From Meghimatium bilineatum (Eukaryota; Mollusca; Gastropoda; Stylommatophora; Philomycidae), in the NCBI GenBank assembly GCA_034231615.1, contig CM067314.1, forward strand, positions 7,689,501 to 7,753,500: a stretch of 64,000 nt of DNA. Reading direction: 5' to 3'. The translations under genes and the position numbers were made by a program. The first letter of the stretch is position 1. Every line of letters begins with the position of its first letter. Positions 41,256 to 53,538 of the stretch are shown here, piece after piece. The notes beneath the pieces were generated by a model. The model ran no database searches and was not told the DNA's origin. It saw nothing but the letters and a program-made list of their open reading frames with translations.

Positions 41256-42945
41256 ATTTATATGTTTTACCTAGAAAAAGGTGTTTAGCCGTGTTTAGTT
41301 TGTTTATGTGTAATTCCCTTTTTGATGCTACTTTTTTGATTGTCATTTTAGTAAAAAAATCGTTAAGGGATGTCCATTACCCACCTTTGGACTAAATTTC
41401 TAGTAATAAAATTTATGTTCCGACTTGCTAAGGTCGGAGGGGGGAGGCGGTTGAACACATCCAAACCCACCACCCCCTTATCTACGTGCTTCTTCATAGT
41501 TATAGCCAGAAGCAACATATAAAAACACTGGCCGTTTTACATCACAGAAAGATTTTCAGCATATTGCTATAGATTATACATGACACCATAAATACGATAC
41601 CATAAGGAACGACGTTTGCAGAAAAAATTAAGTGTTAGATACCCCACTTACCTCTACAAAATGATTGATCAGTTGCCTTCAACACCTGTTCTCAGTCACA
41701 CATTCCAATATTATGACTTCTGTAATCAAGCAAGACGGCATTTAAGCTCAACACAACGTCACAACCTACCCGGATGAATTGTGTATACGTCGATATACCA
41801 GGATAAAAAACAAGACTGAAGGTAAAAAATCATGGATACTAAAAATTTAGAGACGGATAATAATACCTGTCTGTGTAGGATTACAGTAAAATAAACTAAC
41901 GGATCAAAACATAACTACGGCCACGTTGTCTGGTGTATTTGAAATAAATATTGTACTGCTCTACGTGGTAATACGTATAAATGAAAACATTTTGGCGATA
42001 TTGTTGACTGTTCTTGTAACTAATAACCACGGCCCGTGTTGCAATCGGGACATGCATTTCTAGTTCAGGGTGTAACAAGTACGACCACTATCTCTTTTCT
42101 AGGAATGTAGTAGGAGTCGATGATAGAAAGTCGAGGATAGGTAGTCGACCTGTCTGTCACTTGTGCAAAAAATCATTGTGACTGCATGTTATGTCATTTA
42201 CTTTTGTCTTGTATCAATTCGTTTCTACGGATGACAAAGGAATGCAGTCACAAATGCCTTTTTCGACAGAGTTCTAGTTGGAGAATAATGCAGATGGGTC
42301 AATATTTGGGCAGAGTAGTGATGGACTGGCTGACCGGACGTTTACGGTACTCTCCTTTCAATACGCGAAGATCTTGCATATCCACACAAAAATGCATCCC
42401 TTCAGGTACTAAAAAAGCGTTCATAACCCTTACCCCCCCCCTCCCCAATCCAATTTGTCGCTAAGCCACTAGGCTCTACCTGCTCACAGCTGAAGGTACC
42501 ACTTCATCATCATCATGTGCTAAGAGCTACCTGCTCACAGTTAAAGATATGACATCATCATTATTATTGTCATCTAATAACTAAGTTGTCAGAAAACTTT
42601 AGACAAAAATAAGTGGGCTGCAGTAACACAAGTTGAAAATGATACACCAAAAAAAGGATAAGAAATAAATGAATTTTTCGTAGAAATCTAATATTTACAA
42701 ATTTGCGAGATAAATATTAACTTATTTATATATATAAATTTATATAAATACAAACTATAAAATCCAATTAAAAAAACAATAGATGACTCTCATCACACAC
42801 AGCAGAAAGGACTTAACATTGCGATGGAACGTTCTGTTTTGTTTTGTTTTGTTGTGTGCTGATCTATCTATTCTATTAAATTGTTTGTATTTTTGTTTGG
42901 TAACAAACGCCATTTGGCTGTGTCTGTTTTTATAGCATTTACAGC
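41256..42945. other. No supported gene
   Basis: Includes G- and C-runs, a minus-strand donor-like GAG|GTAAGTGG at 41648, a 92-codon plus frame at 42186 and a 60-codon minus frame at 41896. None has a recognisable motif. Confidence 0.4.
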
Positions 42946-42949
42946 CTGT

Positions 42950-43560
42950 GGTTTTCCTGACAGATACAAGGACAGTGCTTCAAGCTCTCCAGTCTAGAAA
43001 ACTAACAGACTTGAAAAAAATTACTTAGTGAATTGTCTTACCAGTATAGGGTAACCATGCAGTGGATACCCTCTCACTGTGGAATACCAGGAAATGAAAA
43101 AGCAGACCAACTGGCTAAGGAAGGTGCTGCCGAAGACCAACCAGATATACCAATCACCTACCATCAGAAAAAAACAGATGATAAAGTCAATAAGAAAGCC
43201 ACAAACACCAACACAAGATGACTATCACATTATGAACAGATCAGAACAAGTTATAATTTTACGTCTCAGAACAGGACACAACCGACTCTTTAGTCACATG
43301 TATACAAAGTTCAAGATTGGCAACACGGCCATGTGTACATGTGGACAGACATCACAGAGTGCCACGCATATGCTTCAAGAATGTTCTGAGTATGAAACGC
43401 TGATGCAGACATATTGGCCAGAGGAAACAACACTGGAATCAAAGCTCCATGGGACACTGTATGAACTACAAAAGACAGTGAGTTTTATTCTGGAGACAGA
43501 ATTACAGATATAGACATGTTTCAAGTGAAAGAAAAAAGAAGAAGAAGAAGAATAGCATTT
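42950..43560 (+). mobile_element. LINE 3' part with RNase H and (GAA)n tail
   Basis: RNase H end in frame 43033-43221: MQWIPSHCGIPGNEKADQLA (catalytic-domain H and D with GNEKAD). It continues in another frame to 43513: EQVIILRLRTGHNRLFSHMY, then CTCGQTSQSATHMLQECSEY (zinc-ligand-like C-x-C...H-x4-C), WPEETTLESKLHGTL and FILETELQI stop. The 3' tail is AAAAAAGAAGAAGAAGAAG. One frameshift separates the two parts. The (GAA)n tail matches families D and E. Confidence 0.88.
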
Positions 43561-43717
43561 ACATTTAGCGCTGTGCTTTTAAAAAGAATCACAAATAGTT
43601 TCTAGGAAAAGCAAGCCTAAGGCAATGTGTACCAGATATACATGGGAAAGTAAAGGCTGATTGTGTGATGTTTATCACATAAACCCTAGGTATTTATTTG
43701 GTCATTGAAAAATACGC

Positions 43718-43900
43718 GTCCAACACCGTAATCCCCAATACGCGTCCAACACCGTAATCCCCAATACTCGTCCAACACCGTAATCCCAAATACGCGCCCA
43801 ACACCGTAATCCCCAATACGCGCCCAACACCGTAATCCCCAATACGCGCCCAACACCGTAATCCCCAATACGCGCCCAACACCGTAATCCCCAATATTTC
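43718..43900. repeat. 26 bp minisatellite, about 7 copies
   Basis: Unit contains CGCGCCCAACACCGTAATCC, then CCAATA. CGCGTCC and CTCGTCC variants are at the left. Confidence 0.95.
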
Positions 43901-43958
43901 TAAAAGCATGAACGTAGGAAGGCTTGACGAACTTAGTTATATTAATTATATATTTTCA

Positions 43959-44236
43959 CGCTCGTGTGTTGTCGAGCCCGAAAGGGGAGCAAAGAATAGT
44001 AACACTGTTTACCTTCCACGCATGTCAGAAAAGGCGACTAAGGAGGTTATGGGATGGAGTTGGCTGTCCCATCCCATATAGGGTCAGTGACCCAAAGTCA
44101 TGCTGAAGTCGGATGTGTCAGGCCGATAGGTACAGCTATCCCAGCAATGCTGTAAACCATGACACAACGCATTCCGCTCTCCGGACTACATCCTGCTAAT
44201 CTGCAGGAGTTTGAGAATGAACGCAGAAGAAGAAGA
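43959..44236 (+). mobile_element. SINE-like retroposon family D, copy 3, with 11 bp target duplication
   Basis: Full-length plus-strand copy: CGCTCGTGTGTTGTCGAGCC, CGAAAGGGGAGCAAAGAATA, AAAAGGCGACTAAGGAGG, GGTCAGTGACCCAAAG, AACCATGACACAACGC, CTGCTAATCTGCAGGAG, then GAATGAACGCAGAAGAAGA. Flanked by ATATATTTTCA on both sides (43948-43958 and 44237-44247), a perfect 11 bp duplication. Confidence 0.94.
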
Positions 44237-44301
44237 ATATATTTTCAAAGTATTACATTTGATTACTGATCCCGTTTGGTATCACTGAGTTTCTTTTTGT
44301 T

Positions 44302-44856
44302 TGTAAACCTTCATTCATCACAATCTGTAGTGTAAACCTTCATTCATCACAATCTGTAGTGTAAACCTTCATTCATCACAATCTGTAGTGTAAACCTTCA
44401 TTCATCACACTCTGTAGTGTAAACCTTCATTCATCACAATCTGTAGTGTAAACCTTCATTCATCATAATCTGTAGTGTAAACCTTCATTCATCATAATCT
44501 GTAGTGTAAACCTTCATTCATCACAATCTGTAGTGTAAACCTTCATTCATCACAATCTGTAGTGTAAACCTTCATTCATCACAATCTGTAGTGTAAACCT
44601 TCATTCATCACAATCTGTAGTGTAAACCTTCATTCATCACAATCTGTAGTGTAAACCTTCATTCATCACAATCTGTAGTGTAAACCTTCATTCATCACAA
44701 TCTGTAGTGTAAACCTTCATTCATCACAATCTGTAGTGTAAACCTTCATTCATCACAATCTGTAGTGTAAACCTTCATTCATCACAATCTGTAGTGTAAA
44801 CCTTCATTCATCACAATCTGTAGTGTAAACCTTCATTCATCACAATCTGTAGTGGT
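44302..44856. repeat. 29 bp minisatellite, about 19 copies
   Basis: Unit contains GTAAACCTTCATTCATCACA, then ATCTGTAGT. Very uniform. Confidence 0.97.
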
Positions 44857-45485
44857 GCCGTTCATACATTATATCAACAATATTGAGGAGAGATTGATGG
44901 GGAGAGGAGACGGGATATGACAAAAGTTTGACAATTATTGATAATGGGAAGAAAGATTCTGATAAAGTTGACATCAACAATACTGTTTTATTTGTAAACC
45001 AATGAAATTGCTAGATTTTAAACCTTAAAAAAAATGAAATTATGTTGTTTAGTCGTACTACTTTTGTTAAAATATTTTAAGAGTCCGGCTGGTGGGGAAT
45101 GGGGCGAATTTTTGGACACGATTAAGATGGAGAGGTGTGAGGTGGTCCTGAAATCTTTATAGTTCAATGACTGAAGCAGGGGGGTCAAAAGTTGGCCAAA
45201 GCTTGCTTAAGTATGTTATGGATAGAACCCATAAAGGTAAATACAGTTTGTAGTATGCAATGTTATCACTGAGTATACGGCGTGTATCCTGTCAGAAGAC
45301 GGAATTTCAGTCAAGTTTTACGGATATACCGACGAGATTATTTTGATATATCCGCTTTAGCAAGGTCGTAGACACATCCTCGGTATGATGCGGGGGAGGG
45401 GGGAGGTGGGTGGGGTTACCGCGAAAGGGAGTTTCTGTTGACATTTTTGTGGGAAACTCCATAAAGGGGGTGGTAACTAGTGGTT
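44857..45485. other. No recognised feature
   Basis: Unique-looking sequence with a G-run (GGGGGAGGGGGGAGGTGGG) at about 45390-45412. Confidence 0.4.
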
Positions 45486-45491
45486 ACCGCT

Positions 45492-45928
45492 TTCTGGCTT
45501 GCCCCTAGTACTATATGTCATCCTCTGATTTCTGGCCCGCTCCCTAGTACTAAATATCATCCTCTGATTTCTGACCCGCTCCCAAATACTAAATATCCTC
45601 CTCTGATTTCTGGCCCGCTCCCAAGTACTAAATATCATCCTCTGATTTCTGACCCGCTCCCAAATACTAAATATCATCCTCTGATTTCTGACCCGCTCCC
45701 TAGTACTAAATATCATCCTCTGATTTCTTGGTTGCTCGCTAGTATTAAATATCATCCTCTGATTTCTTGCTTGCTCGCTAGTATTAAATATCATCCTCTG
45801 ATTTCTTGCTTGCTCGCTAGTATTAAATATCATCCTCTGATTTCTTGCTTGCTCGCTAGTATTAAATATCATCCTCTGATTTCTGGCCCGCTCCCTACTA
45901 CTAAATATCCTCTTCTAATTTCCTAATG
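45492..45928. repeat. 39 bp minisatellite, about 11 copies
   Basis: Unit contains CTGATTTCTGGCCCGCTCCC, then TAGTACTAAATATCATCCT. Middle units share a TTGCTTGCTCGCTAGTATT variant. Open on both strands (131 and 148 codons) because the period is 3n. Not a gene. Confidence 0.95.
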
Positions 45929-46124
45929 GAAAGTTTAAATACCCCCCCCCCCTCAAAACCCCCTACGCCATCATCTACTGCCTTGCGCTATAGTAAACGC
46001 GTGCAAATTTGGTGTTACAGTGTATACACTCAGTTTTAAGTTGTAGAGATATGTAATGTTAAATTGAGTTTCTGGTTTTATATTATGATGCAGTTCGATA
46101 CAGAAAACAGGATTTCACTAAGTG

Positions 46125-46310
46125 TTTCAATAACCGGAACTCTCAAGTAACCGGCAGACTCAAGAAATATCCGGAAAATCAAACAGCCGGCGTCCAGAAA
46201 AAAAACCTCAAAAATACCGGCATCAAGAACAAATAACCGGAACTCTCAAACAACCGGCATTCAGAGCAAACAATCGAGATTCTCCAGCCACAGGCACCCA
46301 GAAAAAATAA
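46125..46310. repeat. Degenerate tandem repeat with AACCGGAACTCTCAA / CCGGCATTCAGA
   Basis: Five or so diverged units sharing CCGG cores. Confidence 0.6.
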
Positions 46311-46327
46311 GGAAATAAATTATGAAA

Positions 46328-46800
46328 AAATAAAATGTTGGTGGGAACAAAGGTTCACATTTGTCGTCGAGGAAAATAAAATGTTGGTGGGAACACAGGT
46401 TCATATTTGTTGTAGTGGAAAATCAAATGTTGGTGCAACCACTGGTTCACATTTTTCGTCGAGGAAAATAAAATGTTGGTGGGAACACAGGTTTATATTT
46501 GTTGTAGAGGAAAATCAAATGTTTGTGCAACCACTGGTTCACATTTGTAGTCGAGGAAAATAAAATGTTGGTGCAACCACTGGTTCACATTTGTCGTCAA
46601 GGAAAATAAAATGTTGATGGGAACACAGGTTCATATTTGTCGTAGAGTAAAATAAAATGTTGGTGGGAACACGGGTTCATATTTGTCGCCGAGGAAAATA
46701 AAATGTTGGTGGGAACACGGGTTCATATTTGTCGTAGAGGAAAATAAAATGTTGGTGGGAACACAGGTTCATATTTGTTGTAGAGGAAAATCAAATGTCG
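46328..46800. repeat. 46 bp minisatellite, about 10 copies
   Basis: Unit contains AAAATAAAATGTTGGTGGGA, ACACAGGTTCATATTTGTCG. Variant units have GCAACCACTGG. The array touches the LINE 3' end at 46800. Confidence 0.95.
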
Positions 46801-47500
46801 GTTCACACTTGCCGTGCGTTAAGCGTATGGGTGGTAGCTTAAGCTGTTGTTTCAAGGCCGGATGTGTCGCCGAGGTTGCATTTAGTCCATGTTTGTTCAA
46901 GGTTATCTTGATGTTTTCTATCCACCGTTTTCTTGGTCTACCTTTGGCTTTACTCCCGGATATTCTTGTATTATATGCTCTTATTGGTATTTGGTTTGGC
47001 TTCATTCTCATAAGGTGACCGAACCAATTTACTTGCTGTCTTTCAATATGTTCGATACATGATATTATACCAACTCTTTTCCTAATTTCTTCATTTCTTA
47101 TTTTACCTAGTTTGGTAACCATTGCAACTTTTCTCAGAAACTTCATTTCACATGTGACGATTTTTCTTTGCTGCGAAGCTGTTAAAGACCATGTTTGACA
47201 TTGGTAGCACAGTGTTGGTATAACAATTGTAGATATTATTTGTTTTTTAATTTCCATCTTGATAATTGGATGAAAAACTAATTGTGAAAGTTGGTAAGTC
47301 ACTGTGTCTACTTTCTGGCATCTTGTTTCTATTTCTCTGTCTAGTCTTCCATCTTCAGAAAAAAATGCTGCCTAGATATTTAAATTCTTTGGCTTGTTTC
47401 ACTTTGTTGTTATCTATTGTTATATTCATTGGTGTTGAAGACTTGCTAATTTTCATAACCTCTGGTTTTTTTGTAGGTTAATTTTCATGTTGTACAAAAA
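46800..47500 (-). mobile_element. LINE 3' part (CYQCQTW / IERQQVNWFGH family), copy 1
   Basis: Minus frame of 177 codons: ISTIVIPTLCYQCQTWSLTA, EMKFLRKVAMVTKLGKIRNE, IEHIERQQVNWFGHLMRM, KAKGRPRKRWIENI and ATSATHPALKQQ. Upstream, in another frame, KEFKYLGSIFF marks the thumb. The copy at 56305-56790 is the same family. Terminal codons run into the 46 bp array. Confidence 0.85.
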
Positions 47501-47848
47501 CGATTCTGTAGAGTGTCAAACATGGAAATCCTTGTAGCTTACCCCGTTATACTCTGGTTGAATGACAGTGTCTAACCTAACAGAATTCTTATTCCTACAA
47601 ACACCCCCCTCTCCTCCTAACTAAAAAGGATTCACAGAACGTATATGACTGACATCATTGTCTTCGGGTAGCCCCCCCTCCCCATATATTTAAACCTTCG
47701 GATCCCCCTCCCCCATTTATCTCAAGGAAACAACATCTCTGCATAAAGTACAATTCATAACACGTAATTTAGCAGCTTCAAGAGATAATCATTATAGCTC
47801 TCTGAAAGAAAAATTGCGATTATGACACACACAAGACATCATACTCTA
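47500..47848. other. No recognised feature
   Basis: C-rich runs (CACCCCCCTCTCC, CCCCCCCTCCCC) and no gene signature. Confidence 0.4.
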
Positions 47849-47849
47849 T

Positions 47850-48515
<666 letters not shown>

Positions 48516-48767
48516 GCTAACAAGACGTCACGAGCCAGATTAGGAACCATAACATCTAAAGGAAAAGTGAAACTCCTCAATAACTACGCATGATACGTTC
48601 CCAAACAAAACACGGCCATTCATCATGATATTCTAATCTGTATATGATATTTGATATCCGTTTTGTTTTCACAATTTTATACCAGGATACATATGACTGA
48701 CATAAACTGTGAACTGTGTGAACGAAATTGAAAATAAGCAATACCCGACTCATGAAATATCAAACGT
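48516..48767. other. No recognised feature
   Basis: AT-rich spacer between two arrays. Confidence 0.4.
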
Positions 48768-49066
48768 GATATCCGTTTATATGTTAGTTGTCTGATTTCC
48801 GTTTATATGTTAGTTGTCTGATTTCCGTTTATATGTTAGTTGTCTGATTTCCGTTTATATGTTAGTTGTCTGATTTCCGTTTATATGTTAGTTGTCTGAT
48901 TTCCGTTCATATGTTAGTTGTCTGATTTCCGTTCATATGTTAGTTGTCTGATTTCCGTTCATATGTTAGTTGTCTGATTTCCGTTCATATGTTAGTTGTC
49001 TGATTTCCGTTCATATGTTAGTTGTCTGATTTCCGTTCATATGTTAGTTGTCTGAATTTCGTTCGG
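48768..49066. repeat. 26 bp minisatellite, about 11 copies
   Basis: Unit contains GATTTCCGTTTATATGTTAG, then TTGTCT. The first five units have GTTTATA, the rest GTTCATA, so the variant is segregated by position. Confidence 0.96.
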
Positions 49067-49239
49067 CTATCCGTGTCTCATATCACTAAATTTAAAGGCT
49101 ATTTCTTTTTTTTTTTTTAAATCTTGTGAAAGTTTTTAATGAATGGTATACTTTAGTATCCTAGATATCTATGAAATGGGACCGCGGCAGCTTCATTGTT
49201 AATATTTGAGTAGATTTCAATAACGCAAACATTTACGGG

Positions 49240-49440
49240 GGAGGGGGGATGCTTTTCTTGGCCTGGTATCTCTGACCTCAGCATCAGTGCTTGCTTGGTA
49301 AGGACAGTGGTCTTGGTCAATGTCATGGATGGACCGATCACTCTTTAATTTCCAAATTCTTTTAGCTCGAATAAGCCCCCACCCCCAATCTCCACTTCAA
49401 GGAGTTGGCCTGAATTTGAATGTTGAAGATTGACATATAT
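49240..49440 (-). repeat. Dispersed 200 bp repeat F, copy 1
   Basis: Plus view: GGCCTGGTATCTCTGACCTC, TGCTTGGTAAGGACAGTGG, AATAAGCCCCCACCCCCAAT, CTCCACTTCAAGGAGTTGGC, TTGACATATATGG. The minus frame reads VLTKQALMLRSEIPGQEKH, and an overlapping minus frame reads LEVEIGGGGLFELKE. No known family recognised. Confidence 0.7.
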
Positions 49441-49715
49441 GGTATCACAGCAAATGGTATCACAGAACATGGGATTACAGCACATGGAATCACAGGACAT
49501 TGGATCACAGGAAATGGAATCACAGGACATGGGATCACAGGAAATGGAATAATAGGACATGGGATCACTGCAAATGGTATCACAGGACATGGGATCACAG
49601 CAAATGGAATCACAGGACATGGGATCACAGGAAATGGAATCACAAGACATGGGATCACAGGACATAGTATGAAAGGAAATGGAATCACGAGACATAAAAT
49701 CAGAGGAAATGGAAT
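49437..49715. repeat. 15/30 bp minisatellite, ATCACAGGACATGGG / ATCACAGGAAATGGA
   Basis: About 18 half-units. Open on both strands in several frames. Directly abuts repeat F copy 1. Confidence 0.93.
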
Positions 49716-49936
49716 AAAAGGATGGAAAAATGACATAAAATCACAGACAGAGAACAATGTCACAAACACATACATATTAAAGCGGAAGAAAATACGTGAC
49801 ATTTGAGGGCGGGGGGGGGGGGAAGGGAGAAGAAGGAATATTATTTTCAGGAATTCCAGTTTTGAACCGATTCTCATTAATAAAATTAGAAATCTGTGTA
49901 AAAATAAATTAAGTCGAAGATTTTTGTTGTTGTGCA

Positions 49937-50242
49937 GATATGCTATCTAGCCGTGTTGAGTAATACCATGGTTGCTGGTGTTGTGAAGACAAGACATTCT
50001 ATCTAGCCTTGTTGAGTAATACCATGGTTGCTGGTGTTGTGAAGATATGCTATCAAGCCGTGTTGGGTAAAACCATGGTTGCTGGTGTTGTAAAGACATG
50101 CTATCTAGCCGTGTTGAGTAATACCAAGGTTGCTGGTGTTGTGAAGACATACTATCTTGCCGTGTTGAGTAATACCATGGTTGCTGGTGTTGTGAAGACA
50201 TACTATCTTGCCGTGTTGAGTAATACCATGATTACTGGTGCG
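49937..50242. repeat. 51 bp minisatellite, about 6 copies
   Basis: Unit contains GTGTTGTGAAGACATACTAT, CTAGCCGTGTTGAGTAATAC, then CATGGTTGCTG. Period 3n gives 84-93 codon frames. Abuts repeat F copy 2. Confidence 0.95.
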
Positions 50243-50244
50243 CT

Positions 50245-50450
50245 TCTCGGCCTGGTATCTCCGACCTCAGTACCAGTACTTGCTTGGTAAGGACTGTGGT
50301 CGTGCTCTTTGTCAGAGATGGACCGACCACTCTTATTTTTTCCATTTTTCCAGCTTCTTTTAGCTGGAATAAGCCCCCCCCCCCAATCTCCACTTCAAGG
50401 ATTTGGCCTGAATTTGTATGTTGAAGTTTGACATATATTCGTTTGGTAGC
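50245..50450 (-). repeat. Dispersed 200 bp repeat F, copy 2
   Basis: Same order of blocks as 49240-49440 and same orientation. Minus frames VLTKQVLVLRSEIPGREAH and LEVEIGGGGLFQLKE. The two copies bracket two minisatellites. Confidence 0.7.
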
Positions 50451-50689
50451 AAATACACTAGCTTGCAGTATATCAAGAATCACTTTTAGCGATTATCAAA
50501 CAGTACAAACCAGCTTGGTTTGAACACTTAGTGAGGCAAGGCTAACTTCCTAAAATCGTTTTTCAAGCTACAGTTGAGGGTGGAACGTAAAGAAGTGATG
50601 AAAGAAAGATTGACAACAATAAGAAATGGTCCTTGCATCATTTTTTTTACACCGAGGGAAAAAAAGGAAATAAATAAAGAGCGTTGTAA

Positions 50690-50775
50690 TAAAGCACATA
50701 ACACACTAACAACAGAAACAGACGCCGTTTCGATTAAAATGTCTTGATCAAAACAAAAAAAAAAAAAAAAAATAC
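50690..50775 (-). repeat. Dispersed GAAACGT-like motif, copy 6
   Basis: On minus TTGATCAAGACATTTTAATC then GAAACGGCGTCTG, next to a poly-T/A run. Confidence 0.4.
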
Positions 50776-51164
50776 ATTACAACAAGAGAATCATAGTGGT
50801 GTAAGAGATGAACAAAATAACAGATAAAAAAAAAAGATAATAAAGGTGAGAACACTAAAGAAAACGAAGACGGAAGACAAGTGTAACAAGAACAGAAGAA
50901 GGAGTAAAAGACAAAAAGAAAAGAGTGAGTATAATGAAAGAAAAATCAAAGAAGTCTGTGTGTATGGCAAATTTGTTATCCAGTGTAGTTGAATGAAATG
51001 TGAACCCTGTAACATGTACATAACACTTTTGTTCATGAACCCTTACTTATTTCTATTCCCCCCCCCCCCCCCCCCTTATTGTACTATGCTTCACAAGGTC
51101 TTGTATCCTTAGCGGGTTGGGTTGCTGCAAGAGACTCACGAAGTAACCCTTTCTTATACACCAA

Positions 51165-51375
51165 ATGACTGAGGATATAAATATTTGGAGAGTTTTTTTG
51201 TGCGAAAGCAATGTGTCACCTAGAGAAACTCTACGAAGAACCATTAATAGAGAAGGCATGTCAATGAACCTAAACAACACGCAACAATTGAAAGACCTGG
51301 CAACACAAAGACATAAATGGAAATCTGTGGTTTCTGCCCTATGCGCCGCCTATGGCCCTGGAGGAACATAACATA
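51165..51375 (+). mobile_element. LINE 3' fragment (SLEW/SALCA family), copy 2
   Basis: Open 68 codons: SPRETLRRTINREGMSMN, QQLKDLATQRHKWKSVVSAL, CAAYGP, the extreme C terminus of an ORF2. Similar ending to 4690-4720 (DLTSALCT). Confidence 0.7.
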
Positions 51376-51509
51376 ATATAACAATGTGTCACCCCCGCCA
51401 TCCCTACGAGCTATTAGTCTATTACTGTTAATTAGAGTGAGCTCAACAGATATATATGACTAACTTCATTGTACCCGGGTTTTATACCATATTTACTCTG
51501 TCCCTCCCA

Positions 51510-51947
51510 GCTAAATTATAAAATGCTATATCTACTCTATATTAATGTATGGCTCAGAAACATGGACACTAAATAAACAAGCAGAAGACAGAATTGATGC
51601 CTTTGAGATGTGGGTATATAAGAGAATAGGGGGAACATCATGGAAAGAGAAGAAAACAAATAAAGAGGTGCTAAAGACACTTAATATGAAGAAAGAATTG
51701 CTAAGAGAAATAAAGATCAGGCAAATAAAATATTTTGGACACATTAAAAGACATGACACCTTAATGAAGACCTTACTTGAGGGTAAAGTCAAAGAGAGGC
51801 GAGCAAGAGGTAGGCAGAGATACAAGTGGGAGAATAACACGATGGACGGGTTACAGTCTAGCAGAATGCACCACCAAGACAAGAGACAGGGGAAGTTGGA
51901 GATACGTTGCAGCCAACCTTCGTTGCGGAGACGTAATTTAATGATGA
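51510..51947 (+). mobile_element. RTE-like LINE 3' fragment, (ATG) tail, copy 3
   Basis: Open frame from 51545: MYGSETWTLNKQAEDRIDAF, EMWVYKRIGGTSWKEKKTNK, EIKIRQIKYFGHIKRHDTL, LEGKVKERRARGRQRYKWE. It ends CGTTGCGGAGACGTAATTTA ATGATGAT. Same family as 35953-36984. Confidence 0.88.
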
Positions 51948-52529
51948 TCCCAGCTAAGCGGCATGCCATCTGCCAAGAGTACTATATATTCACAAACCTC
52001 CGTAGCTCCCAGAAATTATCCTTGAGAATTTCCGGAACAAATCGAGTTTTTGAACAGAATGCCGTGAGTAGGATTAGTGTCAAAACCTCTCACAGAACAA
52101 ACTTCTCAGCCAATACACCAGTTCAAATGAAGAACTTCTCTAAGATAGATTTACGCACTTATGTCATGCAGCGCTGCCTATCTAAGTAAATCCGATTTTC
52201 CATAGGGTTACCACACAAAGTCTACGCTCAGAGACAACTTCATCTTTCGCATTAGCAAACATGTGTGACAGTGTTGAGATAAGTGCTCAGGCCTATTTTG
52301 TAGAAAGTGTGGGTAATTACTGTAAGGGAAATCTCGGCTATATTTGGTAACAACCGATCCTTTAAGTGACATCGGTGCTTCGTTCACGGATATATTTATA
52401 TGTCCGTGACAATATATAGCATATATAAACACAAAGTTGGGTAATAGTGAGAGAGTGAGACGCCCTGATATACACACACAGCTGGATAATCGAGAGAGAG
52501 ACACGAACTCATATGACATAGAACCTTTC

Positions 52530-52790
52530 ATGGTTCTTGTAATAAAACTACAATATTTTGACCATATCAAACGTCATGACTGCCTAAAGATGACCATAAT
52601 GGACATGATGTCACAGAGACAAATAAGAGGAAGACCAAGAAGAAGATGGACGCAAGACAGAAAAAAACCACCTGAAAATGACAGTAACAGAAGCAGGAAG
52701 ACTGGCTCAAGATCGACAGAAGTTTCGAAAGCCTGTGATGACTGCTACATTTATCCTGTTCAGGATATGCTACCTGATGATGACTTGGTG
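52530..52790 (+). mobile_element. LINE 3' fragment (RGRPRRRWTQD family)
   Basis: Plus frame: VIKLQYFDHIKRHDCLKMTI, MSQRQIRGRPRRRWTQDRKK, then frameshifted remains RKTGSRSTEV. Compatible with the LINE family at 2045 and 30640 or a relative. Single-frame open run 52437-52880. Confidence 0.72.
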
Positions 52791-52985
52791 AGAATGAATT
52801 CTTATTGGTCAGCGGTAAGGGCATACAACATGAAAATATACATATCAAGATACAGAAGAACTAAGAAGAAGGTGGATTGAAGGAGTTACGGACATTCTGA
52901 GACGTTATATTACTGCTTATCAAACGACTAGACGTGACATAGCCAGAAACTCTGGTCGTCATTCAATCCAGCAGCGCCTTACATC

Positions 52986-52990
52986 AAAAG

Positions 52991-53021
<31 letters not shown>

Positions 53022-53538
53022 GCAGGCAGGGAGCCAGGCAAGCAGCCAGACAGACAGACAGACAGAAAGACAGACAGACAGACACAGGCAGGCAAGCAGG
53101 CAGACAGACAGGCAGGCAGGCAGACAGACAGGCAGACAGACAGGCAGGCAGGCAGACAGACAGGCAGGCAGACAGACAGGCAGGCAGCCAGACAGGCAGA
53201 CAGACAGACAGACAGGCAGGCAGCCAGACAGGCAGCCAGGCAGGCCTACAGACAGACCGGCAGACAGACAGACAGACAGGCAGGCAGGGAGCCAGGCAAG
53301 CAGCCAGACAGACAGACAGACAGACAGAAAGACAGACAGACAGACACAGGCAGGCAAGCAGGCAGGCAGACAGACAGGCAGACAGACAGGCAGGCAGACA
53401 GACAGGCAGGCAGCCAGGCAGGCAGCCAGACAGACAGACAGACAGAAAGACAGACAGACACAGGCAGGCAGGCCGACAGGCAGATAGACAGACAGACAGA
53501 CAGATAGGTAGATAGGTAGATAGATAGATAGATAGATA
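52986..53538. repeat. (CAGA/CAGG)n tetranucleotide array ending in (GATA)n
   Basis: About 138 tetramers with CAGG/CAGC interruptions. A block GGGAGCCAGGCAAGCAGCCA recurs at 53028 and 53287, so part of the array was duplicated as a unit of about 260 bp. The 200-codon minus frame (CLSVCLPACL) is an artefact. Confidence 0.95.

Noticed and set aside
41630-41690. Additional minus-strand exon before GTAAGTGG at 41648
   Set aside because: The preceding open stretch is about 12 codons without ATG or a good acceptor, and no homology could be named.
49362-49877. 171-codon frame on minus (VIPCPVIPF repeats)
   Set aside because: 15/30 bp minisatellite plus part of repeat F; not a protein gene.
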